A stretch of 64,000 nucleotides of DNA from Terrilactibacillus tamarindi (GTDB lineage Bacteria; Bacillota; Bacilli; Bacillales; Sporolactobacillaceae). How positions within the stretch are numbered: the first letter of the stretch is position 1; each line of letters begins with the position of its first letter. The notes under the pieces are model-generated. The model did no database searches. It saw only the letters and a program-made list of their open reading frames with translations, and was not told the origin of the DNA. Shown here piece by piece: positions 55,496 through 63,132 of the stretch. Location: positions 1-64,000 of the forward strand of contig NZ_WNHB01000017.1 of assembly GCF_009718825.1 (NCBI RefSeq). Direction: 5' to 3'. Both the position numbers and the translations under genes were made by a program.

Positions 55496-57138
55496 TTCAA
55501 TTTAGCCTCCTCAAGATTCAAAACATGCGGGATCCCTCGTTGACGCGTGATACGATTAATGGCCGTCGTATAGAAGTGATTTTGTTTAAAGAAGTCCGTC
55601 GCTTTTTCTACTTCTGACATCTCACCACGAAACATCATGCCACTTCGTTTTGCATATTTGCTTGCAAATTCAATATCATGTGTGACCAATACAATGGCTT
55701 TTCCCTTTTTATTAATCTCTGACAAACATTCGGCAAATCGTTCTTTAACAAAAGGATCAAGCCCTTTTGTTGGTTCGTCAATAAGGATGATGTCGGGATC
55801 TGTCAATAAAAGGCATGCTAACACGGCTTTCTGGATTTCTCCACCACTTAAATCATAGATATGACGGTCTTGAACCATATGAAGGGAAAAATGATGTAAC
55901 CATTCATCTATTTTTTCTTTTGCTGATGGGATTTCGTATCTTTGAACAAGATCATTCATTTCCTTTTTTAACGTGTCTTGAAGGAAATAATATTTTGGGT
56001 TTTGTGGACAATAACCTAGGACTCGACGGTCTGTTTTTTTTAACTTCTGATGTTTGTAGTAAATGCTCCCCTCCTGAGGTTTTAAAATTCCACTTAGAAC
56101 CTTCAATAAAGTCGATTTACCTGACCCATTACTGCCGACGATCGCTAGGAAATCTTCTTGATAAATGGAGAGATCTAAATGCTCAATGATTTTTTTTCCT
56201 TTTCGATGATATTTAAATGATATATTTTTAGCTTGAAGAATCGTATCCTTAATCCCGACTTCTTGATCTTTTCTAACTTCTTTCTCATGAATATGTAATG
56301 ACTTTAACCATGCTCGTCCTTCATTGACATTTAAAGGAATAAGGTCCCTTTCTGGTTGAGGATCAAATGTTAAATACAGTTCGGCTATATTAGGCAGCCA
56401 ATGCTTCATATCTTTAACGTTTTCATCTTTAGACTCCCATAAATGATAAAGCACCTCTTTTGGGGTGTCGTTATAGACAATTTGTCCATGATTCATGAAC
56501 ATCATTCGATCACATAAGTCGTATACGTGTTCAAGGCGGTGTTCAACAAGAATAATGGTTATGCCCAGTTCTTGATTTAAATGATGTAACAAATCAAAAA
56601 AGCCTTTAGTTGAAATGGGGTCCAGTTGACTCGTCGGTTCATCTAAAAGAATAATCTTGGGATTTAATAAAAGGACGGAAGCAATATTCAGCAATTGTTT
56701 TTGGCCACCTGTAAGTTCATCGATTGGATCATCCATCCATGCCCCAATACCAAAATAATGAACAAGTTCTGCCAATCGTTTCTTTATTTCTGAACGGTTT
56801 AATCCTATATTTTCTAGTCCAAAGACGAGTTCCTGTTCAACATGATCCATCACAATTTGATTATCTGGATCTTGAAAAACAAATCCTACGGCCTGTGCCA
56901 TTTCTTTTTTTGGATACCTATCTATGGGCTTGTTATCAACATAAATAGAGCCTGTTTTATCACCTATAGGTTGAATAACCGGCTTTAAATGCCTTAATAA
57001 GGTTGACTTTCCGCATCCTGTAGGACCAGTAAGTAAAACAAATTCACCGGAATTTACGGTAAATGATAGATCCTTAAGGACAGGTTCGGGTTCATTTGGG
57101 TAGTTAAATGTTAAGTTTTCAACTTGTAAAAGTACCAT
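55471..57138 (-). CDS. Fused ECF ATPase (EcfA-EcfA' in one chain)
   Basis: 555 residues holding two complete ABC ATPase domains. First: Walker A TGPTGCGKSTLL (about 40), signature LTGGQKQ, Walker B ILLDEPTSQLD, switch VEHR. Second: Walker A GSNGSGKSTLL (about 335), signature LSGGEIQ, Walker B ILIDEPTKGLD, switch VTHD. All ATP-site residues are intact. Fusion of both ATPases marks a dedicated (group I-like) module. Overlaps ecfT by 28 bp. Confidence 0.95.
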   Translation of the reverse strand: MVLLQVENLTFNYPNEPEPVLKDLSFTVNSGEFVLLTGPTGCGKSTLLRHLKPVIQPIGDKTGSIYVDNKPIDRYPKKEMAQAVGFVFQDPDNQIVMDHVEQELVFGLENIGLNRSEIKKRLAELVHYFGIGAWMDDPIDELTGGQKQLLNIASVLLLNPKIILLDEPTSQLDPISTKGFFDLLHHLNQELGITIILVEHRLEHVYDLCDRMMFMNHGQIVYNDTPKEVLYHLWESKDENVKDMKHWLPNIAELYLTFDPQPERDLIPLNVNEGRAWLKSLHIHEKEVRKDQEVGIKDTILQAKNISFKYHRKGKKIIEHLDLSIYQEDFLAIVGSNGSGKSTLLKVLSGILKPQEGSIYYKHQKLKKTDRRVLGYCPQNPKYYFLQDTLKKEMNDLVQRYEIPSAKEKIDEWLHHFSLHMVQDRHIYDLSGGEIQKAVLACLLLTDPDIILIDEPTKGLDPFVKERFAECLSEINKKGKAIVLVTHDIEFASKYAKRSGMMFRGEMSEVEKATDFFKQNHFYTTAINRITRQRGIPHVLNLEEAKLKWHVQKPY

Positions 57139-58013
57139 CGAATTCGCTCTCTTCCTTCAATAAAAAATGGACAACTAAAATACGTCAAACTTAAAATTAA
57201 AAGCCATATGGCTTGCCCCTTTGGAAATAAGGAATCATCAAGCGTGATCATTGTGTAACCAAAGAAAGGTGTGTCCGGATAAAACTGACGTTGCAAGATA
57301 ACATACATCAAAATTAAACCAAAAAAGATGAGGCACCAAAAAGTATCTTTTCGATCAAATCGGTAACTAACATAAGACGTTCTCTTTCTATCTAGACCAA
57401 AACCTCTAGATTCCATTGAATCAGCTGTTTGCAAAGCTTCTTCTAGAGAAAAGGTAAGAAGCAATTGAATAAGCATGATGCCATGGCGAAGTCGCTTCCG
57501 AAAATGGCCTGTTGTGATAGATAGACCCTTCATGTCCTGTACGTGCTTAATTTCGATGAACCTTTTCCTAAGTAGCGGCATGAAACGAAGTGTAATGACC
57601 GTAAGCAACGTAAAGCGAGGGACAACCTTGCCAAAAAGAAAGAGAATTTTTCCTGTTGTTAAGATGAGATTAAGTGATGTAAAGATTAAGATTAAGCATA
57701 AGATGCTAGCTCCCATAATCAACCCACGAATAACTGCTTCTAACATGATCGGATTTTTCCCAAGGTAGAAAAGTGGATGGGTTCCACGATGATTCATCAA
57801 AACATTAATGACCAAAATGACGAAACTCATCCATCCTTGGTGAATAAAAAATGAAAAAACCCGAAATCGTGGATCTTGCCCTTTATTTATTAATACTAGC
57901 ATGGTCAAACATCCAATAGCCAAAATTAAAGATTGAATGGACATGATTAAAATAAACGTCCCAAAATAAAATAAAAAAAGTGTCACTGGGTGGTAATTTG
58001 ACATGGCACGCAT
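57111..58013 (-). CDS. ECF transporter transmembrane component EcfT
   Basis: 300 residues with membrane helices at the N and C termini, and a cytoplasmic coupling helix region containing DSMESRGFGLDRKRTS, the family's Ala/Ser-Arg-Gly coupling motif. It couples the ATPases to the S component. Its ATG overlaps the stop of the lipoprotein gene (TAATG), so the two are translated in a coupled way. Confidence 0.93.
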   Translation of the reverse strand: MRAMSNYHPVTLFLFYFGTFILIMSIQSLILAIGCLTMLVLINKGQDPRFRVFSFFIHQGWMSFVILVINVLMNHRGTHPLFYLGKNPIMLEAVIRGLIMGASILCLILIFTSLNLILTTGKILFLFGKVVPRFTLLTVITLRFMPLLRKRFIEIKHVQDMKGLSITTGHFRKRLRHGIMLIQLLLTFSLEEALQTADSMESRGFGLDRKRTSYVSYRFDRKDTFWCLIFFGLILMYVILQRQFYPDTPFFGYTMITLDDSLFPKGQAIWLLILSLTYFSCPFFIEGRERIRWYFYKLKT

Positions 58014-58873
58014 TACTTCTTCACGTCCTGATCCGTCCTATAATTTTCTGTATAGATCCATGTTATCGAATCACCGTTAGAAACAGTTACGGCTCCAGAA
58101 CTTCGAGAGAGAAGAGTACCATTTTTCTTTACTATCCAACCGCTCATTGGACCACGATCAAATTCATACAAATTATTGATACCTTCTACGTAAGTTGATG
58201 AACCCGATCCAGTCATACTGTACTGTATCTGTTTTTCTTTCAAATATTTAACCGTCGCCGCAATAATGGTCGTTTTTTCATTAATTGGTACGCTGGCTTT
58301 ATTGACGAAGGTGCCCATTTTTTTATCACCTACAATGGTTAATGATACCGATTTTGTCACTTTGTTCTTTACCGTAGCTGAGGATGAACTCTTTTGAGTA
58401 GGTTGGACCGTACTCTTTGACGTTTCTTCGGGTGTTTTTTTATCGACCTCTTTACTTTTTGTTGTTGAAGTATTCGTTGAAGTGGCCGATTTTGGCTTAC
58501 TTGTTGTGACTTGTTTTTTTTCTGTTGGCTGTTGATCTTGAGTTTGGCTTTCTTGAGTCGATGGCGTTGTTTTCTGTTCTTTCGTGTCTTTTGTGTCTTG
58601 TGTGTCTTTTGTGTCTTGTGTGTCTTTTGTGTCTTGTGTGTCTTCTGTAGGTTTGCTTTCTAGTTTTTCAGAATCCTTAGATTCTTTAGGCTGGTGCTGG
58701 TCATTCTTTTTAACCGTTTGCTCATCCGTTGCCTTTTTATTTTGTTGTTCATCGATATGTGTTTGAGTTGCTGACTCTGACTTTGTGTCACTCTTATCTT
58801 GTCCACATCCAATAAGTAAAATTGGAATTAACATGAACGTGAATACTCCAAGTAATACCTTCATTTTAAACAT
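58013..58873 (-). CDS. Lipoprotein with C-terminal DUF4430 domain
   Basis: 286 residues. A lipoprotein signal (VFTFMLIPILLIGCGQD) with lipobox LIGC anchors it to the outer membrane face. A hydrophilic linker of about 140 residues rich in T, K, Q, D, E and S includes a repeated TQDTKD stretch. The last 100 residues form a DUF4430-like domain (VPINEKTTIIAATVKYL, YEFDRGPMSGWIVKKNG, NGDSITWIYTENY). DUF4430 is related to the beta domain of transcobalamin/intrinsic factor. ATG 58873 follows AGGAGTG. It probably passes B12 from the wall protein to the ECF transporter. Confidence 0.88.
   Translation of the reverse strand: MFKMKVLLGVFTFMLIPILLIGCGQDKSDTKSESATQTHIDEQQNKKATDEQTVKKNDQHQPKESKDSEKLESKPTEDTQDTKDTQDTKDTQDTKDTKEQKTTPSTQESQTQDQQPTEKKQVTTSKPKSATSTNTSTTKSKEVDKKTPEETSKSTVQPTQKSSSSATVKNKVTKSVSLTIVGDKKMGTFVNKASVPINEKTTIIAATVKYLKEKQIQYSMTGSGSSTYVEGINNLYEFDRGPMSGWIVKKNGTLLSRSSGAVTVSNGDSITWIYTENYRTDQDVKK
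58584..58645. repeat. 18-bp coding tandem repeat in the lipoprotein linker
   Basis: About three and a half copies of GTGTCTTTTGTGTCTTGT (plus strand) encode TQDTKD repeats. Being in frame, copy-number change would lengthen or shorten the linker without a frameshift. Confidence 0.85.
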
Positions 58874-58878
58874 AACAT

Positions 58879-59457
58879 TCACTCCTGGTCTGGTGTTGCA
58901 TAAATGATATATCTTTTGGGTGCATTTCCAATATAGTAAAACGGATAACAAGTGGTAAGAACAAGTTCTTCATGCGGCTTGGTGGAATGAATAATGGATG
59001 TTTCTTCGCTCGATACGATGCTCATCTTTTGGATGTTGTATTTAAATTCTCCATAATCTAACTTAATAATTAAAGAATCGCCCTTCTTCAATTCACCAAC
59101 ATGTCGAAAGACCGTATCACGGTGACCTGACAAAACAATTTGATCGTGCATGGTAGGAAACGATGTTCCCGTTACATGGCCTACCCCCTTTGCCAAATCA
59201 TCGGGATTGGCCCCTTCTACAATGGGTAAGATCTTTTTTAATTTTGGAATCGTTAACGTGCCAAAACCCTCCCCTTTTTTGGGTTCAAACGGCTTCTGGG
59301 GCACATTCTTATTTCCTTTTGATTGACTGAGTGACGATTGAATATCATTTAATGTCACCCTTTCATGATACCGAGTCCATAGCATTTGAAAGCCGGCATA
59401 TAACATAATGCCAGCTCCCACGATGCAGAGAATCAATGCTTTATTTTTCATGAACAT
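58879..59457 (-). CDS. Class D sortase
   Basis: 192-residue transpeptidase with an N-terminal membrane helix (ALILCIVGAGIMLYAGFQML). Catalytic residues: His in LSGHRDTVFR, Cys in LVLTTCYPF and Arg in APKRYIIYA. GTLTIPKLKKILPIVEG is typical of class D. It sits between its likely substrate gene (17-bp overlap) and the lipoprotein gene (5-bp gap). Class D sortases of Bacillus use LPNTA signals, and the upstream product ends with exactly that. Confidence 0.93.
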   Translation of the reverse strand: MFMKNKALILCIVGAGIMLYAGFQMLWTRYHERVTLNDIQSSLSQSKGNKNVPQKPFEPKKGEGFGTLTIPKLKKILPIVEGANPDDLAKGVGHVTGTSFPTMHDQIVLSGHRDTVFRHVGELKKGDSLIIKLDYGEFKYNIQKMSIVSSEETSIIHSTKPHEELVLTTCYPFYYIGNAPKRYIIYATPDQE

Positions 59458-61480
59458 GTCTTCTTCTATTAATCCAATAAAAAATCAATCCAGTGATGAA
59501 AATAATAAACCCTACAGCAAACATATTGGGTGTATTAGTCGCTGTATTAGGCAACTCTCTTTGTGTTTGAGTGGCTTTTTTATCACTTTTTGAAGCTTGT
59601 TCTTGACTAGATGTTTCATTTTTATTTACGGTTTTCGGTGAAGATGAGTGTTGGTCTCCAGCTCTTTCAACAGAGTTAACTGATTTAGTTGGTTTAGTTG
59701 GTTTAGAACTATTTTTTGATGGAGCACTCACACTCACTTTTGATGGAACTTGAAATTGGTAGATCGACAGCTTCTCTTTATTTAAAAGTTTGTTATAAGC
59801 CGCTAATGCTTCAAGTCCTTGTTCAGTAGCAATAGGATCAGCACTCTGTCCTTTTTGATGGGCAAAGCCCCCATTTTTTGTTTGATAACTCATAAGGAAC
59901 GTCATTGGATTTCCTTTAGCTTTAGTAAATGGTTCTCCTTGTGGGTCAATTCCCACCGATGAGAGTCCGATAATGGCTTGAGCGGTTGATTCACTGGTTT
60001 CACCTAAGATTGAATCTTTAAATCCTCCATCATCAGCTTGTACACTAGCTAAATAATGAACCGCACGATCAATTGAAGCAGCGACATCTTTTTGTGATTG
60101 ATACGGCGCTAGAGCTGTAAGAACTAAGCCTGTCATATCCACTTGCCCACTTTTATCCCCATCATTGAGTACCCAGAAACCTTGCTTCGTTTGTTTTTTA
60201 AGTATTGCTTGTATCAAACGATCCCGTGTCCACGTTGCGTTTTTTGGTACGTTATAACGTCCGCTATCTAATGCGAGAAGACCAAAGACAACGCCATTTA
60301 ATCCTTGCCTCATCATTTGATTGGAATCTGCGTTATATAAGTTTTCAACGAGTGGATAGCCTTCTATCGACGTCGCATTAAAACCCGCCGCCGAGGCACC
60401 AATGATTAGTCTTTCAATATCCGTAATTTTACGAAACTCGCCATGATTGTCTTTAACTTCTTGACGAATTAAATCTGAAAAATGGGCTGGTAATGCATAG
60501 CCTGATTGTTTTATTCCAATGGCTTCCCAAGTTGTATTGATTCCTTTGGATTGTATATCATTTTTAGTAGATTGGATGGCTTTTTTTATTTGGGCACCAG
60601 TTACTTTTTCCACTTGTTTTGATGAGTCATCGTTACTTTGATTGCCTGCTGCATTCTCGTTCGTTTGATCCTGATCCTCGTTGGTTTGATCTTGATGTTG
60701 ACTTTGATCATCACTGTCGCCAATGGTTCCCCATGTATCAACTTTAAATGTGACCTTATCATTTGGATTTAATGTATGCTGAGATACACCATTTTGAGCG
60801 GCTAGATCGTTGACGAGAAAGCTCCAAAACTCTCCACCTGTTGATGTCGTTTGAAGCTTTTCATTTCCGATTGTTTCGATAAAGTAGCTTCCAAATGAAT
60901 CTGAATAAGTTGCATCAAGTGGAATGTTTTTTTCTGTTGTCACCCATTTTAAAAGATCATAAGCTGTAGCAGGTCCAGCTGATTTTTCACGATAGGCGGT
61001 TGTTTCGTTAAGTATCGCGTCTTTTTTACCTTTTATTTCAATTTTATAAGGCATGTCCTTTGTAAAGTCGTTTGTGAGTTCCAGAGTAATTTGATCACTC
61101 GCTTCGACCGATTCAACACCAACGCTTCGATCCAATGACCAGCCATTCTTATAGGCTAGCCAATAATAACCTGCCTCACTTTTATTAGGTCTGTCACCTA
61201 TTGTCTGGATATAAGCATTGTCTCCTTGACCTGAAACACTTAGGTTAAAATTATGATCTTTTGTCACTTTCTGTATAACATCAAGAACGGTGCTATTTTT
61301 CGGTACATTTAGTGAATAATTTTGTCCATTTAAATCTAGACTGGCAGGAATTTGAGATTGTTCTTCAGTTTGTGTAGCACTTGTTTCTGCGTTTGCAGTA
61401 AGCGGTAGTCCTATAATTAATTGTGTTACGAATAATATGGCAATGAGCCATCCATAACTTATTTTCTTTAATTTTTCCAT
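59441..61480 (-). CDS. LPNTA-anchored surface protein, DUF4430 x2 plus alpha/alpha-barrel (intrinsic-factor-like)
   Basis: 679 residues. A signal peptide (WLIAILFVTQLIIGLPLTANA) is followed by a first DUF4430-like domain (about 45-140: YSLNVPKNSTVLDVIQKV, YYWLAYKNGWSLDRSVG), a second (about 150-250: SAGPATAYDLLKW, GGEFWSFLVND), an acidic Gln/Asn linker, and an alpha/alpha-barrel of squalene-cyclase/prenyltransferase type (about 285-570: QTKQGFWVLNDG, VDMTGLVLTALAPY, SVQADDGGF, QTKNGGFAHQ). The end has LPNTA (about 643), a hydrophobic helix and a basic tail. Human B12 carriers pair the same two folds in the opposite order. GAGGGG precedes the ATG. First gene after the cobalamin riboswitch. Confidence 0.93.
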   Translation of the reverse strand: MEKLKKISYGWLIAILFVTQLIIGLPLTANAETSATQTEEQSQIPASLDLNGQNYSLNVPKNSTVLDVIQKVTKDHNFNLSVSGQGDNAYIQTIGDRPNKSEAGYYWLAYKNGWSLDRSVGVESVEASDQITLELTNDFTKDMPYKIEIKGKKDAILNETTAYREKSAGPATAYDLLKWVTTEKNIPLDATYSDSFGSYFIETIGNEKLQTTSTGGEFWSFLVNDLAAQNGVSQHTLNPNDKVTFKVDTWGTIGDSDDQSQHQDQTNEDQDQTNENAAGNQSNDDSSKQVEKVTGAQIKKAIQSTKNDIQSKGINTTWEAIGIKQSGYALPAHFSDLIRQEVKDNHGEFRKITDIERLIIGASAAGFNATSIEGYPLVENLYNADSNQMMRQGLNGVVFGLLALDSGRYNVPKNATWTRDRLIQAILKKQTKQGFWVLNDGDKSGQVDMTGLVLTALAPYQSQKDVAASIDRAVHYLASVQADDGGFKDSILGETSESTAQAIIGLSSVGIDPQGEPFTKAKGNPMTFLMSYQTKNGGFAHQKGQSADPIATEQGLEALAAYNKLLNKEKLSIYQFQVPSKVSVSAPSKNSSKPTKPTKSVNSVERAGDQHSSSPKTVNKNETSSQEQASKSDKKATQTQRELPNTATNTPNMFAVGFIIFITGLIFYWINRRRHVHEK

Positions 61481-61518
61481 CATAACACCCCTCATTTAAT
61501 TAAACATCCTAAAAGTGC

Positions 61519-61543
61519 AAAAAAAATATCCCTCTACAGGGAT
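61519..61543 (-). terminator. Terminator of the cobalamin riboswitch
   Basis: ATCCCTGTAGAGGGAT hairpin on the minus strand, then TTTTTTTT, 39 bp before the surface protein start. An upstream stretch (61553-61615) could form the competing antiterminator. Confidence 0.85.
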
Positions 61544-61619
61544 CTAAAAAAAACGAACCAACACATAACGGTTAACCGCTTCTTTAAAACCTCCTATCCT
61601 CGTAGGCTTTTGGTTTGTA

Positions 61620-61765
61620 AAAAAGGCAGGTCTCCTGGCTCATGATCATTGTATTCTTTTCCTTCCCATCATTTAGTTTGACAGTGGATAACAAAGAACA
61701 CTCACATTTACAGTGGCGGGACCGCTTCGGATTTTCACCGATATTCCCTTTTCATGATAGTATCC
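61620..61765 (-). ncRNA. Cobalamin riboswitch
   Basis: Minus-strand motifs of the adenosylcobalamin aptamer, in order: AAAAGGGAAT, GGTGAAAATCCG, GCGGTCCCGCCACTGTAA and the B12 box GCCAGGAGACCTGCC. All conserved core blocks are present. Together with the following terminator it should switch the whole operon off when B12 is plentiful. Confidence 0.96.
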
Positions 61766-61812
61766 ATTCTATTGAATCTATCAACCTTTTTTTACATTAT
61801 TCGACTAACCTC

Positions 61813-61841
61813 ATCATATGCTAGCTTCATAGGTCCGTCAA
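61813..61841 (-). promoter_or_regulatory. SigA promoter of the B12 operon
   Basis: TTGACG, 17 bp, TATGAT on the minus strand, about 45 bp upstream of the riboswitch core. Confidence 0.8.
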
Positions 61842-61923
61842 GATGGAATGAATAGTTTCCTTTTGTGTATCTGTATGGTTTATAAGTTATCTAAGAAAAA
61901 TTCCATTCATGTATAAAAAATAT

Positions 61924-61950
61924 AGCCTTGATCATCTAATGATCAAGGCT
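61924..61950 (-). terminator. Terminator of mtlD
   Basis: AGCCTTGATCA pairs with TGATCAAGGCT (11 bp), then TATATTTTTT on the minus strand. Confidence 0.88.
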
Positions 61951-61971
61951 AAGTAATTCTACTTTAATAGA

Positions 61972-63132
61972 TTAGAAAGTAACTGAACTCTGTTTTTTAT
62001 AATGTTTGATAATTTCTTTTGCTAAGTCGTCTTCCAAGTCTAATTGACATATTGTTTTTAAGACATAGTCAATGCCTTCATCTCTAATGAGTCTTTGTAG
62101 TTCAACAGATTCTTTATCAGTAGATACATCGAATCGTAAACATGCCGCAATGCTATTAGCCAGACAAGTATAAGGAAGGCCCCATTTTTGTGCTTCTTTT
62201 GCTGGTTTTATCAATCGATCTTCTGGTCCCAATTTTCGTATTGGTGAACGCCCAACACGTTTAACATCATCCTTAAGATAAGTATTTTGAAAACGTTGTA
62301 ATATTTTTTCAATATAAGCCTTGTGTTCAGATGGGTCAAATTTATAGCGTTTAATTAAATAGTTTCCTGTTTCTTCAACTGTTTCTTTGACCATTTTATA
62401 AATTGCTGGGTCGTTTAACGTCTCATCAATGGTCGATTTTCCTGATAAAAATCCAAAGTAAGCACTTACAGCATGCCCTGTATTAACTGTAAATAATTTT
62501 CTTTCTATATAAGGTGCTAAATTTGGCACAATTTTCATTCCAGCCACTTTCGGAATATTTTCCGCGGATTCGACCACCCATTCATGATACGATTCTACGA
62601 GTACATCAAGAATCTCTTTATTATGTTGAATAGGAACAATACGATCGACGGCAGAATTTAAAAAGTAAACACTTCCGATCATCTCATTAACGACACTTGG
62701 GTCAAGTTGTTTATCTATATAACTTTTTAATATATCTGTTGCCGAAATTTGATTTTCACAAGCGATAACATACACTTTTTCTTTGGTTTCTTTTATTCTT
62801 TCAGATAATCCTTTTGCTATTAATGGGGCGATATGCGGCAAAATACTTGGACCTATGGCCGTCGTGATAAACTTTGCTTCTTTAATAGCTTTAATGACTT
62901 TATCTTCGGACTTTAAACTATTAAGCCCAGAAACATTCTGAATGGTCATCATTTCTTGGGGTTCTGATGCCGTGTAAACATTATATTGTCCTTCTATATT
63001 TAACGCATTAATGATGTCATCTGCAATATCAACAAATATAACCTCGTAACCTGATTCCGAAAATAGCGCTCCAATGAAACCCCTTCCAATATTACCTGCG
63101 CCAAAATGAACAACTTTTTGCATATCTATCAT
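61972..63132 (-). CDS. mtlD: Mannitol-1-phosphate 5-dehydrogenase
   Basis: Oxidises mannitol-1-phosphate to fructose-6-phosphate with NAD. N-terminal Rossmann loop FGAGNIGRGFIGALFSESG; the family's NSAVDRIVP, and the catalytic helix region KLFTVNTGHAVSAYFGFL with the active lysine. 386 residues, standard. Its ATG overlaps the mtlR stop codon by four bases, so mtlR-mtlD are co-translated. Confidence 0.96.
   Translation of the reverse strand: MIDMQKVVHFGAGNIGRGFIGALFSESGYEVIFVDIADDIINALNIEGQYNVYTASEPQEMMTIQNVSGLNSLKSEDKVIKAIKEAKFITTAIGPSILPHIAPLIAKGLSERIKETKEKVYVIACENQISATDILKSYIDKQLDPSVVNEMIGSVYFLNSAVDRIVPIQHNKEILDVLVESYHEWVVESAENIPKVAGMKIVPNLAPYIERKLFTVNTGHAVSAYFGFLSGKSTIDETLNDPAIYKMVKETVEETGNYLIKRYKFDPSEHKAYIEKILQRFQNTYLKDDVKRVGRSPIRKLGPEDRLIKPAKEAQKWGLPYTCLANSIAACLRFDVSTDKESVELQRLIRDEGIDYVLKTICQLDLEDDLAKEIIKHYKKQSSVTF

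Noticed and set aside
58584-58645. Short direct repeats that could be mistaken for a CRISPR array
   Set aside because: Units are contiguous with no spacers, in frame within the lipoprotein linker, and no cas genes are near.
61642-61824. 60-codon rightward frame near 61.7 kb
   Set aside because: It lies wholly on the reverse of the cobalamin riboswitch and has no ribosome site.
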